Assembly (NCBI GenBank): GCA_037951105.1
Contig: JBAMJV010011314.1
Coordinates: 55,831-119,830 of the forward strand
DNA from: Echinarachnius parma
Lineage: Eukaryota > Echinodermata > Echinoidea > Clypeasteroida > Echinarachniidae
Length of the DNA: 64,000 nucleotides
Direction: 5' to 3'
Shown: positions 34,401-48,448 of the stretch, piece by piece
How the letters are laid out: the number at the start of each line of letters is the position of its first letter
Numbering within the stretch: position 1 is the first letter of the stretch
The notes under the pieces: generated by a model
Seen by the model: only the letters and a program-made list of their open reading frames with translations
The model's database searches: none
Told to the model about the DNA's origin: nothing
Program-made: the position numbers and the translations under genes

Positions 34401-37400
34401 ATTTATATTTGAATATTCGTGGCTACTTGCGTTATGTTTTTCAAGTGATAATTCGTGTCTGGTTCGTTCTAATATATCCATAACCAATTTCTCACTACAA
34501 GATCCAGTTGGGTCAGTCCGTAGGAGGTGAGGCTCTAAATCAAAGGGTCGTGGGTTCGAGCCCCTCATGATATTATTTTTGAGCATATTTTGTTCAGTTC
34601 TAATCCGCTGATCCATAAATGCATATAGCCTTAATTAGCTAAGCTAACCATCAAGTATCAGCGAACTGCCATTGGAACTTATATTTGAATATTGATAACT
34701 CGTGTCTGGTTCGTTCTAATATATCCATAACCAATTTCTCACTACAAGATCCAGTTGGGTCAGTCCGTAGAAGGTGAGGCTCTAAATCAAAGGGTCGTGG
34801 GTTCGAGCCCCTCATGATATTATTTTTGAGCAAATTTTTTCAGTTTGAATCCGCTGATCCATAAATGCATATAGCCTTAATTAGCTAAGCTAACCAGCAA
34901 GTACCAGCGAACTGCCATTGGAACTTATATTTGAATATTCGTGGCTACTTGCGTTATGTTTTTCAAGTGATAACTCGTGTCTGGTTCGTTATAATATATC
35001 CATAACCAATTTCTCACTACAAGATCCAGTTGGGTCAGTCCGTAGGAGGTGAGGCTCTAAATCAAAGGGTCGTGGGTTCGAGCCCCTCATGATATTATTT
35101 TTGAGCAAATTTTTTTCAGTTTGAATCCGCTGATCCATACATGCATATAGCCTTAATTAGCTAAGCTAACCAGCAAGTATCAGCGAACTGCCATTGGAAC
35201 TTATATTTGAATATTGATAACTCGTGTCTGGTTCGTTCTAATATATCGTTAACCAATTTCTCACTACAAGATCCAGTTGGGTCTGTCGGTAGGAGGCGAG
35301 GCTCTAAATCAGAGGGTCGTGGGTTCGAGCCCATCATGATATTATTTTTTAGCATATTTGTTTCAGTTTGAATCCACTGATCCATAAATGCATATAGCCT
35401 TAATTATCTAAGCTAACCAGCAAGTATCAGCGAACTGCCATTGGAACTTATATTTGAATATTGATAACTCGTGTCTGGTTCGTTCTAATATATCCATAAC
35501 CAATTTCTCATTACAAGATCCAGTTGGGTCAGTCCGTAGGAAGTGAGGCTCTAAATCAAAGGGTCGTGGGTTCGAGCCCCTCATGATATTATTTTTGAGC
35601 AAGTTTTTTCAGTTTGAATCCGCTGATCCATAAATGCATATAGCCTTAATTAGCTAAGCTAACCAGCAAGTACCAGCGAACTGCCATTGGAACTTATATT
35701 TGAATATTCGTGGCTACTTGCGTTATGTTTTTTAAGTGATAACTCGTGTCTGGTTCGTTCTAATATATCCATAACCAATTTCTTACTACAAGATCCAGTT
35801 GGGTCAGTCGGTAGGAGACGAGGCTCTAAATCAAAGGGTCGTAGGTTCGAGCCCATCATGATATTATTTTTTAGCAAATTTGTTTCAGTTTGAATCCACT
35901 GATCCATAAATGCATATAGCCTTAAATATCTAAGCTATAGCCAGCAAGTATCAGAGAACTGCCATTGGATTTATATTTGAATATTCGTGGCTACTTACGT
36001 TATGTTTTTCAAGTGATAATTCGTGTCTGGTTCGTTCTAATATATCCATAACCAATTTCTCACTACAAGATCCAGTTGGGTCAGTCCGTAGGAGGTGAGA
36101 CTCTAAATCAAAGGGTCGTGGGTTCGAGCCCCTCATGATATTATTTTTGAACAAATTTTTTTCAGTTTGAATCCGCTGATCCATAAATGCATATAGCCTT
36201 AATTAGCTAAGCTAACCAGCAAGTATCAGCGAACTGCCATTGGAACTTATATTTGAATATTGATAACTCGTGTCTGGTTCGTTCTAATATATCGTTATCC
36301 AATTTCTCACTACAAGATCCAGTTGGGTCTGTCGGTAGGAGGCGAGGCTCTAAATCAAAGGGTCGTGGGTTCGAGCCCATCATGATATTATTTTTTAGCA
36401 AATTTGTTTCAGTTTGAATCCACTGATCCATAAATGCATATAGCCTTAATTAGCTAAGCTAACCAGCAAGTACCAGCGAACTGCCATTGGAACTTATATT
36501 TGAATATTCGTGGCTACTTGCGTTATGTTTTTCAAGTGATAACTCGTGTCTGGTTCGTTCTAATAACCAATTTCTTACTACAAGATCCAGTTGGGTCAGT
36601 CGGTAGGAGGCGAGGCTCTAAATCAAAGGGTCGTGGGTTCGAGCCCATCATGATATTATTTTTTAGCAAATTTGTTTCAGTTTGAATCCACTGATCCATA
36701 AATGCATATAGCCTTAAATATCTAAGCTATAGCCAGCAAGTATCAGCGAACTGCCATTGGATTTATATTTGAATATTCGTGGCTACTTGCGTTATGTTTT
36801 TCAAGTGATAATTCGTTTCTGGTTCGTTCTAATACATCCATAACCAATTTCTCACTACAAGATCCAGTTGGGTCAGTCCGTAGGAGGTGAGACTCTAAAT
36901 CAAAGGGTCGTGGGTTCGAGCCCCTCATGATATTATTTTTGAACAAATTTTTTTCAGTTTGAATCCGCTGATCCATAAATGCATATAGCCTTAATTAGCT
37001 AAGCTAACCAGCAAGTATCAGCGAACTGTCATTGGAACTTATATTTGAATATTGATAACTCGTGTCTGGTTCGTTCTAATATATCGTTAACCAATTTCTC
37101 ACTACAAGATCCAGTTGGGTCTGTCGGTAGGAGGCGAGGCTCTAAATCAAAGGGTCGTGGGTTCGAGCCCATCATGATATTATTTTTTAGCAAATTTGTT
37201 TCAGTTTGAATCCACTGATCCATAAATGCATATAGCCTTAATTATCTAAGCTATAGCCAGCAAGTATCAGCGAACTGCCATTGGATTTATATTTGAATAT
37301 TCGTGGCTACTTGCGTTATGTTTTTCAAGTGATAATTCGTGTCTGGTTCGTTTTAATATATCCATAACCAATTTCTCACTACAAGATCCAGTTGGGTCAG

Positions 37401-37520
37401 TCGGTAGGAGATGAGGCTCTAAATCAAAGGGTCTTGGATTGGATTCGAGCCCATCATGATATTATTTTTGAAGCAAATTTGTTTCAGTTTGAATTTGCTG
37501 ATCGATAAATGCATATAGCC
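28403..37520 (+). repeat. Right-repertoire satellite block
   Basis: From here most bodies read CTTGCGTTATG rather than CTTGCGTAATG. Tails reading TTAAATATCTAAGCTATAGCC and an 8-bp deletion giving CTAATAACCAATTTC appear, the latter at about 28.9, 33.15 and 36.56 kb. B, C, E and F monomers are shuffled. There is no coding sequence. Confidence 0.85.
29610..32251 (+). repeat. 1,321-bp tandem duplication (five monomers)
   Basis: 29,610-30,930 and 30,931-32,251 repeat the same five monomers, sharing rare variants such as GATCTATACATGC, TATCAGAGAACTG, CTTACGTTATG, GGTGAGACTC and GTCTATAGGAGG. I saw no clear difference between the two units. Confidence 0.85.
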
Positions 37521-40500
37521 TTATTTAGCTAAGCAAACCAGCAAGTATCAGCCAACTGCCATTGGAACTTATATTTGAATATTCATGGCCACTTGCGTAA
37601 TGTTTTTCAAGTGATAACTCGTGTCTGGTTCGTTCTAATATATCCGTAACCAATTTCTCACTACAAGATCCAGTTGGGTCAGTCCGTAGAAGGTGAGGCT
37701 CTAAATCAAAGGGTCGTGGGTTCGAGCCCCTCATGATATTATTTTTGAGCAAATTTTTTCAGTTTGAATCCGCTGATCCATAAATGCATATAGCCTTAAT
37801 TAGCTAAGCTAACCAGCAAGTACCAGCGAACTGCCATTGGAACTTATATTTGAATATTCGTGGCTACTTGCGTTATGTTTTTCAAGTGATAACTCGTGTC
37901 TGGTTCGTTCTAATATATCCATAACCAATTTCTCACTACAAGATCCAGTTGGGTCAGTCCGTAGGAGGTGAGGCTCTAAATCAAAGGGTCGTGGGTTCGA
38001 GCCCCTCATGATATTATTTTTGAGCAAATTTTTTTCAGTTTGAATCCGCTGATCCATAAATGCATATAGCCTTAATTAGCTAAGCTAACCAGCAAGTATC
38101 AGCGAACAGCCATTGGAACTTATATTTGAATATTGATAACTCGTGTCTGGTTCGTTCTAATATATCCATAACCAATTTCTCATTACAAGATCCAGTTGGG
38201 TTAGTCCGTAGGAAGTGAGGCTCTAAATCAAAGGGTCGTGGGTTCGAGCCCCTCATGATATTATTTTTGAGCAAATTTTTTCAGTTTGAATCCGCTGATC
38301 CATAAATGCATATAGCCTTAATTAGCTAAGCTAACCAGCAAGTACCAGGGAACTGCCATTGGAACTTATATTTGATTTTTCGTGGCTACTTGCGTTATGT
38401 TTTTCAAGTGATAACTCGTGTCTGGTTCGTTCTAATATATCCATAACCAATTTCTTACTACAAGATCCAGTTGGGTCAGTCGGTAGGAGGCGAGGCTCTA
38501 AATCAAAGGGTCGTGGGTTCGAGCCCATCATGATATTATTTTTTAGCAAATTTGTTTCAGTTTGAATCCACTGATCCATAAATGCATATAGCCTTAATTA
38601 TCTAAGCTATAGCCAGCAAGTATCAGCGAACTGCCATTGGATTTATATTTGAATATTCGTGGCTACTTGCGTTATGTTTTTCAAGTGATAATTCGTGTCT
38701 GGTTCGTTCTAATATATCCATAACCAATTTCTCACTACAAGATCCAGTTGGGTCAGTCCGTAGGAGGTGAGGCTCTAAATCAAAGGGTCGTGGGTTCGAG
38801 CCCCTCATGATATTATTTTTGAGCAAATTTGTTTCAGTTTGAATCCGCTGATCCATAAATGCATATAGCCTTAATTAGCTAAGCTAACCAGCAAGTATCA
38901 GCGAACTGCCATTGGAACTTATATTTGAATATTGATAACTCGTGTCTGGTTCGTTCTAATATATCGTTAACCAATTTCTCACTACAAGATCCAGTTGGGT
39001 CTGTCGGTAGGAGGCGAGGCTCTAAATCAAAGGGTCGTGGGTTCGAGCCCATCATGATATTATTTTTTAGCAAATTTGTTTCAGTTTGAATCCACTGATC
39101 CATAAATGCATATAGCCTTAATTATCTAAGCTATAGCCAGCAAGTATCAGCGAACTGCCATTGGAACTTATATTTGAATATTCGTGGCTACTTGCGTTAT
39201 GTTTTTCAAGTGATAACTCGTGTCTGGTTCGTTCTAATATATCCATAACCAATTTCTCACTACAAGATCCAGTTGGGTCAGTCCGTAGGAGGTGAGGCTC
39301 TAAATCAAAGGGTCGTGGGTTCGAGCCCCTCATGATATTATTTTTGAGCAAATTTTGTTCAGTTCTAATCCGCTGATCCATAAATGCATATAGCCTTAAT
39401 TAGCTAAGCTAACCAGCAAGTATCAGCGAACTGCCATTGGAACTTATATTTGAATATTGATAACTCGTGTCTGGTTCGTTCTAATATATCCATAACCAAT
39501 TTCTCATTACAAGATCCAGTTGGGTCAGTCCGTAGGAAGTGAGGCTGTAAATCAAAGGGTCGTGGGTTCGAGCCCCTCATGATATTATTTTTGAGCAAAT
39601 TTTTTCAGTTTGAATCCGCTGATCCATAAATGCATATAGCCTTAATTAGGCCTAAGCTAACCAGCAAGTACCAGCGAACTGCCATTGGATTTATATTTGA
39701 ATATTCGTGGCTACTTGCGTTATGTTTTTCAAGTGATAACTCGTGTCTGGTTCGTTCTAATATATCCATAACCAATTTCTCATTACAAGATCCAGTTGGG
39801 TCAGTCCGTAGGAAGCTAGGCTCTAAATCAAAGGGTCGTGGGTTCGAGCCCCTCATGATATTATTTTTGAACACATTTTTTTCAGTTTGAATCCGCTGAT
39901 CCATAAATGCATATAGCCTTAATTAGCTAAGCTAACCAGCAAGTATCAGCGAACTGCCATTGGAACTTATATTTGAATATTGATAACTCGTGTCTGGTTC
40001 GTTCTAATATATCGTTAACCAATTTCTCACTACAAGATCCAGTTGGGTCTGTCGGTAGGAGGCGAGGCTCTAAATCAAAGGGTCGTGGGTTCGAGCCCAT
40101 CATGATATTATTTTTTAGCAAATTTGTTTCAGTTTGAATCCACTGATCCATAAATGCATATAGCCTTAATTATCTAAGCTATAGCCAGCAAGTATCAGCG
40201 AACTGCCATTGGATTTATATTTGAATATTCGTGGCTACTTGCGTTATGTTTTTCAAGTGATAATTCGTGTCTGGTTCGTTCTAATATATCCATAACCAAT
40301 TTCTCACTACAAGATCCAGTTGGGTCAGTCGGTAGGAGATGAGGCTCTAAATCAAAGGGTCTTGGATGGATTCGAGCCCATCATGATATTCTTTTTGAAG
40401 CAAATTTGTTTCAGTTTGAATTTGCTGATCGATAAATGCATATAGCCTTATTTAGCTAAGCAGACCAGCAAGTATCAGCCAACTGCCGTTGGAACTTATA

Positions 40501-43500
40501 TTTGAATATTCATGGCCACTTGCGTAATGTTTTTCAAGTGATAACTCGTGTCTGGTTCGTTCTAATATATCCATAACCAATTTCTCACTACAAGATCCAG
40601 TTGGGTCAGTCCGTAGAAGGTGAGGCTCTAAATCAAAGGGTCGTGGGTTCGAGCCCCTCATGATATTATTTTTGAGCAAATTTTTTCAGTTTGAATCCGC
40701 TGATCCATAAATGCATATAGCCTTAATTAGCTAAGCTAACCAGCAAGTACCAGCGAACTGCCATTGGAACTTATATTTGAATATTTGTGGCTACTTGCGT
40801 TATGTTTTTCAAGTGATAACTCGTGTCTGGTTCGTTCTAATATATCCATAACCAATTTCTTACTACAAGATCCAGTTGGGTCTGTCGGTAGGAGGCGAGG
40901 CTCTAAATCAAAGGGTCGTGTGTTCGAGCCCATCATGATATTATTTTTTAGCAAATTTGTTTCAGTTTGAATCCACTGATCCATAAATGCATATAGCCTT
41001 AATTAGCTAAGCTAACCAGCAAGTATCAGCGAACTGCCATTGGAACTTATATTTGAATATTGATAACTCGTGTCTGGTTCGTTCTAATATATCCATAACC
41101 AATTTCTCATTACAAGATCCAGTTGGGTCAGTCCGTAGGAAGTGAGGCTCTAAATCAAAGGGTCGTGGGTTCGAGCCCCTCATGATATTATTTTTGAGCA
41201 AGTTTTTTCAGTTTGAATCCGCTGATCCATAAATGCATATAGCCTTAATTAGCTAAGCTAACCAGCAAGTACCAGCGAACTGCCATTGGAACTTATATTT
41301 GAATATTCGTGGCTACTTGCGTTATGTTTTTCAAGTGATAACTCGTGTCTGGTTCGTTCTAATAACCAATTTCTTACTACAAGATCCAGTTGGGTCAGTC
41401 GGTAGGAGGCGAGGCTCTAAATCAAAGGGTCGTGGGTTCGAGCCCATCATGATATTATTTTTTAGCAAATTTGTTTCAGTTTGAATCCACTGATCCATAA
41501 ATGCATATAGCCTTAAATATCTAAGCTATAGCCAGCAAGTATCAGCGAACTGCCATTGGATTTATATTTGAATATTCGTGGCTACTTGCGTTATGTTTTT
41601 CAAGTGATAATTCGTTTCTGGTTCGTTCTAATATATCCATAACCAATTTCTCACTACAAGATCCAGTTGGGTCAGTCCGTAGGAGGTGAGACTCTAAATC
41701 AAAGGGTCGTGGGTTCGAGCCCCTCATGATATTATTTTTGAACAAATTTTTTTCAGTTTGAATCCGCTGATCCATAAATGCATATAGCCTTAATTAGCTA
41801 AGCTAACCAGCAAGTATCAGCGAACTGCCATTGGAACTTATATTTGAATATTGATAACTCGTGTCTGGTTCGTTCTAATATATCGTTAACCAATTTCTCA
41901 CTACAAGATCCAGTTGGGTCTGTCGGTAGGAGGCGAGGCTCTAAATCAAAGGGTCGTGGGTTCGAGCCCATCATGATATTATTTTTTAGCAAATTTGTTT
42001 CAGTTTGAATCCACTAATCCATAAATGCATATAGCCTTAATTATCTAAGCTATAGCCAGCAAGTATCAGCGAACTGCCATTGGATTTATATTTGAATATT
42101 CGTGGCTACTTGCGTTATGTTTTTCAAGTGATAATTCGTGTCTGGTTCGTTTTAATATATCCATAACCAATTTCTCACTACAAGATCCAGTTGGGTCAGT
42201 CCGTAGAAGGTGAGGCTCTAAATCAAAGGGTCGTGGGTTCGAGCCCCTCATGATATTATTTTTGAGCAAATTTTTTCAGTTTGAATCCGCTGATCCATAA
42301 ATGCATATAGCCTTAATTAGCTAAGCTAACCAGCAAGTACCAGCGAACTGCCATTGGAACTTATATTTGAATATTTGTGGCTACTTGCGTTATGTTTTTC
42401 AAGTGATAACTCGTGTCTGGTTCGTTCTAATATATCCATAACCAATTTCTCACTACAAGATCCAGTTGGGTCTGTCGGTAGGAGGCGAGGCTCTAAATCA
42501 AAGGGTCGTGTGTTCGAGCTCATCATGATATTATTTTTTAGCAAATTTGTTTCAGTTTGAATCCACTGATCCATAAATGCATATAGCCTTAATTAGCTAA
42601 GCTAACCAGCAAGTATCAGCGAACTGCCATTGGAACTTATATTTGAATATTGATAACTCGTGTCTGGTTCGTTCTAATATATCCATAACCAATTTCTCAT
42701 TACAAGATCCAGTTGGGTCAGTCCGTAGGAAGTGAGGCTCTAAATCAAAGGGTCGTGGGTTCGAGCCCCTCATGATATTATTTTTGAGCAAGTTTTTTCA
42801 GTTTGAATCCGCTGATCCATAAATGCATATAGCCTTAATTAGCTAAGCTAACCAGCAAGTACCAGCGAACTGCCATTGGAACTTATATTTGAATATTCGT
42901 GGCTACTTGCGTTATGTTTTTCAAGTGATAACTCGTGTCTGGTTCGTTCTAATAACCAATTTCTTACTACAAGATCCAGTTGGGTCAGTCGGTAGGAGGC
43001 GAGGCTCTAAATCAAAGGGTCGTGGGTTCGAGCCCATCATGATATTATTTTTTAGCAAATTTGTTTCAGTTTGAATCCACTGATCCATAAATGCATATAG
43101 CCTTAAATATCTAAGCTATAGCCAGCAAGTATCAGAGAACTGCCATTGGATTTATATTTGAATATTCGTGGCTACTTGCGTTATGTTTTTCAAGTGATAA
43201 TTCGTTTCTGGTTCGTTCTAATATATCCATAACCAATTTCTCACTACAAGATCCAGTTGGGTCAGTCCGTAGGAGGTGAGACTCTAAATCAAAGGGTCGT
43301 GGGTTCGAGCCCCTCATGATATTATTTTTGAACAAATTTTTTTCAGTTTGAATCCGCTGATCCATAAATGCATATAGCCTTAATTAGCTAAGCTAACCAG
43401 CAAGTATCAGCGAACTGCCATTGGAACTTATATTTGAATATTGATAACTCGTGTCTGGTTCGTTCTAATATATCGTTAACCAATTTCTCACTACAAGATC

Positions 43501-46500
43501 CAGTTGGGTCTGTCGGTAGGAGGCGAGGCTCTAAATCAAAGGGTCGTGGGTTCGAGCCCATCATGATATTATTTTTTAGCAAATTTGTTTCAGTTTGAAT
43601 CCACTAATCCATAAATGCATATAGCCTTAATTATCTAAGCTATAGCCAGCAAGTATCAGCGAACTGCCATTGGATTTATATTTGAATATTCGTGGCTACT
43701 TGCGTTATGTTTTTCAAGTGATAATTCGTGTCTGGTTCGTTTTAATATATCCATAACCAATTTCTCACTACAAGATCCAGTTGGGTCAGTCGGTAGGAGA
43801 TGAGGCTCTAAATCAAAGGGTCTTGGATTCGAGCCCATCATGATATTATTTTTGAAGCAAATTTGTTTCAGTTTGAATTTGCTGATCGATAAATGCATAT
43901 AGCCTTATTTGGCTAAGCAAACCAGCAAGTATCAGCCAACTGCCATTGGAACTTATATTTGAATATTCATGGCCACTTGCGTAATGTTTTTCAAGTGATA
44001 ACTCGTGTCTGGTTCGTTCTAATATATCCATAACCAATTTCTCACTACAAGATCCAGTTGGGTCAGTCCGTAGAAGGTGAGGCTCTAAATCAAAGGGTCG
44101 TGGGTTCGAGCCCCTCATGATATTATTTTTGAGCAAATTTTTTCAGTTTGAATCCGCTGATCCATAAATGCATATAGCCTTAATTAGCTAAGCTAACCAG
44201 CAAGTACCAGCGAACTGCCATTGGAACTTATATTTGAATATTGATAACTCGTGTCTGGTTCGTTCTAATATATCCATAACCAATTTCTCATTACAAGATC
44301 CAGTTGGGTCAGTCCGTAGGAAGCTAGGCTCTAAATCAAAGGGTCGTGGGTTCGAGCCCCTCATGATATTATTTTTGAACACATTTTTTTCAGTTTGAAT
44401 CCGCTGATCCATAAATGCATATAGCCTTAATTAGCTAAGCTAACCAGCAAGTATCAGCGAACTGCCATTGGAACTTATATTTGAATATTGATAACTCGTG
44501 TCTGGTTCGTTCTAATATATCGTTAACCAATTTCTCACTACAAGATCCAGTTGGGTCTGTCGGTAGGAGGCGAGGCTCTAAATCAAAGGGTCGTGGGTTC
44601 GAGCCCATCATGATATTATTTTTTAGCAAATTTGTTTCAGTTTGAATCCACTGATCCATAAATGCATATAGCCTTAATTATCTAAGCTATAGCCAGCAAG
44701 TATCAGCGAACTGCCATTGGATTTATATTTGAATATTCGTGGCTACTTGCGTTATGTTTTTCAAGTGATAATTCGTGTCTGGTTCGTTCTAATATATCCA
44801 TAACCAATTTCTCACTACAAGATCCAGTTGGGTCAGTCGGTAGGAGATGAGGCTCTAAATCAAAGGGTCTTGGATGGATTCGAGCCCATCATGATATTAT
44901 TTTTGAAGCAAATTTGTTTCAGTTTGAATTTGCTGATCGATAAATGCATATAGCCTTATTTAGCTAAGCAGACCAGCAAGTATCAGCCAACTGCCGTTGG
45001 AACTTATATTTGAATATTCATGGCCACTTGCGTAATGTTTTTCAAGTGATAACTCGTGTCTGGTTCGTTCTAATATATCCATAACCAATTTCTCACTACA
45101 AGATCCAGTTGGGTCAGTCCGTAGAAGGTGAGGCTCTAAATCAAAGGGTCGTGGGTTCGAGCCCCTCATGATATTATTTTTGAGCAAATTTTTTCAGTTT
45201 GAATCCGCTGATCCATAAATGCATATAGCCTTAATTAGCTAAGCTAACCAGCAAGTACCAGCGAACTGCCATTGGAACTTATATTTGAATATTTGTGGCT
45301 ACTTGCGTTATGTTTTTCAAGTGATAACTCGTGTCTGGTTCGTTCTAATATATCCATAACCAATTTCTCACTACAAGATCCAGTTGGGTCTGTCGGTAGG
45401 AGGCGAGGCTCTAAATCAAAGGGTCGTGTGTTCGAGCCCATCATGATATTATTTTTTAGCAAATTTGTTTCAGTTTGAATCCACTGATCCATAAATGCAT
45501 ATAGCCTTAATTAGCTAAGCTAACCAGCAAGTATCAGCGAACTGCCATTGGAACTTATATTTGAATATTGATAACTCGTGTCTGGTTCGTTCTAATATAT
45601 CCATAACCAATTTCTCATTACAAGATCCAGTTGGGTCAGTCCGTAGGAAGTGAGGCTCTAAATCAAAGGGTCGTGGGTTCGAGCCCCTCATGATATTATT
45701 TTTGAGCAAGTTTTTTCAGTTTGAATCCGCTGATCCATAAATGCATATAGCCTTAATTAGCTAAGCTAACCAGCAAGTACCAGCGAACTGCCATTGGAAC
45801 TTATATTTGAATATTCGTGGCTACTTGCGTTATGTTTTTCAAGTGATAACTCGTGTCTGGTTCGTTCTAATAACCAATTTCTTACTACAAGATCCAGTTG
45901 GGTCAGTCGGTAGGAGGCGAGGCTCTAAATCAAAGGGTCGTGGGTTCGAGCCCATCATGATATTATTTTTTAGCAAATTTGTTTCAGTTTGAATCCACTG
46001 ATCCATAAATGCATATAGCCTTAAATATATAAGCTATAGCCAGCAAGTATCAGCGAACTGCCATTGGATTTATATTTGAATATTCGTGGCTACTTGCGTT
46101 ATGTTTTTCAAGTGATAATTCGTTTCTGGTTCGTTCTAATATATCCATAACCAATTTCTCACTACAAGATCCAGTTGGGTCAGTCCGTAGGAGGTGAGAC
46201 TCTAAATCAAAGGGTCGTGGGTTCGAGCCCCTCATGATATTATTTTTGAACAAATTTTTTTCAGTTTGAATCCGCTGATCCATAAATGCATATAGCCTTA
46301 ATTAGCTAAGCTAACCAGCAAGTATCAGCGAACTGCCATTGGAACTTATATTTGAATATTGATAACTCGTGTCTGGTTCGTTCTAATATATCGTTAACCA
46401 ATTTCTCACTACAAGATCCAGTTGGGTCTGTCGGTAGGAGGCGAGGCTCTAAATCAAAGGGTCGTGGGTTCGAGCCCATCATGATATTATTTTTTAGCAA

Positions 46501-48448
46501 ATTTGTTTCAGTTTGAATCCACTAATCCATAAATGCATATAGCCTTAATTATCTAAGCTATAGCCAGCAAGTATCAGCGAACTGCCATTGGATTTATATT
46601 TGAATATTCGTGGCTACTTGCGTTATGTTTTTCAAGTGATAATTCGTGTCTGGTTCGTTTTAATATATCCATAACCAATTTCTCACTACAAGATCCAGTT
46701 GGGTCAGTCGGTAGGAGATGAGGCTCTAAATCAAAGGGTCTTGGATTCGAGCCCATCATGATATTATTTTTGAAGCAAATTTGTTTCAGTTTGAATTTGC
46801 TGATCGATAAATGCATATAGCCTTATTTGGCTAAGCAAACCAGCAAGTATCAGCCAACTGCCATTGGAACTTATATTTGAATATTCATGGCCACTTGCGT
46901 AATGTTTTTCAAGTGATAACTCGTGTCTGGTTCGTTCTAATATATCCATAACCAATTTCTCACTACAAGATCCAGTTGGGTCAGTCCGTAGAAGGTGAGG
47001 CTCTAAATCAAAGGGTCGTGGGTTCGAGCCCCTCATGATATTATTTTTGAGCAAATTTTTTCAGTTTGAATCCGCTGATCCATAAATGCATATAGCCTTA
47101 ATTAGCTAAGCTAACCAGCAAGTACCAGCGAACTGCCATTGGAACTTATATTTGAATATTCGTGGCTACTTGCGTTATGTTTTTCAAGTGATAACTCGTG
47201 TCTGGTTCGTTCTAATATATCCATAACCAATTTCTCACTACAAGATCCAGTTGGGTCAGTCCGTAGGAGGTGAGGCTCTAAATCAAAGGGTCGTGGGTTC
47301 GAGCCCCTCATGATATTATTTTTGAGCAAATTTTTTTCAGTTTGAATCCGCTGATCCATAAATGCCTATAGCCTTAATTAGCTAAGCTAACCAGCAAGTA
47401 TCAGCGAACAGCCATTGGAACTTATATTTGAATATTGATAACTCGTGTCTGGTTCGTTCTAATATATCCATAACCAATTTCTCATTACAAGATCCAGTTG
47501 GGTCAGTCCGTAGGAAGTGAGGCTCTAAATCAAAGGGTCGTGGGTTCGAGCCCCTCATGATATTAATTTTGAGCAAATTTTTTCAGTTTGAATCCGCTGA
47601 TCCATAAATGCATATAGCCTTAATTAGCTAAGCTGACCAGCAAGTACCAGCGAACTGCCATTGGAACTTATATTTGATTTTTCGTGGCTACTTGCGTTAT
47701 GTTTTTCAAGTGATAACTCGTGTCTGGTTCGTTCTAATATATCCATAACCAATTTCTTACTACAAGATCCAGTTGGGTCAGTCGGTAGGAGGCGAGGCTC
47801 TAAATCAAAGGGTCGTGGGTTCGAGCCCATCATGATATTATTTTTTAGCAAATTTGTTTCAGTTTGAATCCACTGATCCATAAATGCATATAGCCTTAAT
47901 TATCTAAGCTATAGCCAGCAAGTATCAGCGAACTGCCATTGGATTTATATTTGAATATTCGTGGCTACTTGCGTTATGTTTTTCAAGTGATAATTCGTGT
48001 CTGGTTCGTTCTAATATATCCATAACCAATTTCTCACTACAAGATCCAGTTGGGTCAGTCCGTAGGAGGTGAGGCTCTAAATCAAAGGGTCGTGGGTTCG
48101 AGCCCCTCATGATATTATTTTTGAGCAAATTTTTTTCAGTTTGAATCCGCTGATCCATAAATGCATATAGCCTTAATTAGCTAAGCTAACCAGCAAGTAT
48201 CAGCGAACTGCCATTGGAACTTATATTTGAATATTGATAACTCGTGTCTGGTTCGTTCTAATATATCGTTAACCAATTTCTCACTACAAGATCCAGTTGG
48301 GTCTGTCGGTAGGAGGCGAGGCTCTAAATCAAAGGGTCGTGGGTTCGAGCCCATCATGATATTATTTTTTAGCAAATTTGTTTCAGTTTGAATCCACTGA
48401 TCCATAAATGCATATAGCCTTAATTATCTAAGCTATAGCCAGCAAGTA
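37521..48448 (+). repeat. Satellite block with 4,508-, 1,590- and 9,302-bp repeats
   Basis: 39,927-42,065 recurs at 44,435-46,573 (offset 4,508). 40,736-42,325 recurs at 42,326-43,915 (1,590), and again at 45,244 onward (2,918 from the second unit). 37,809-39,103 recurs at 47,111-48,405 (9,302). A-type monomers here carry GGGTCTTGGATTCG or duplicated GGATGGATTCG at the B-box position. There is no gene. Confidence 0.8.
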
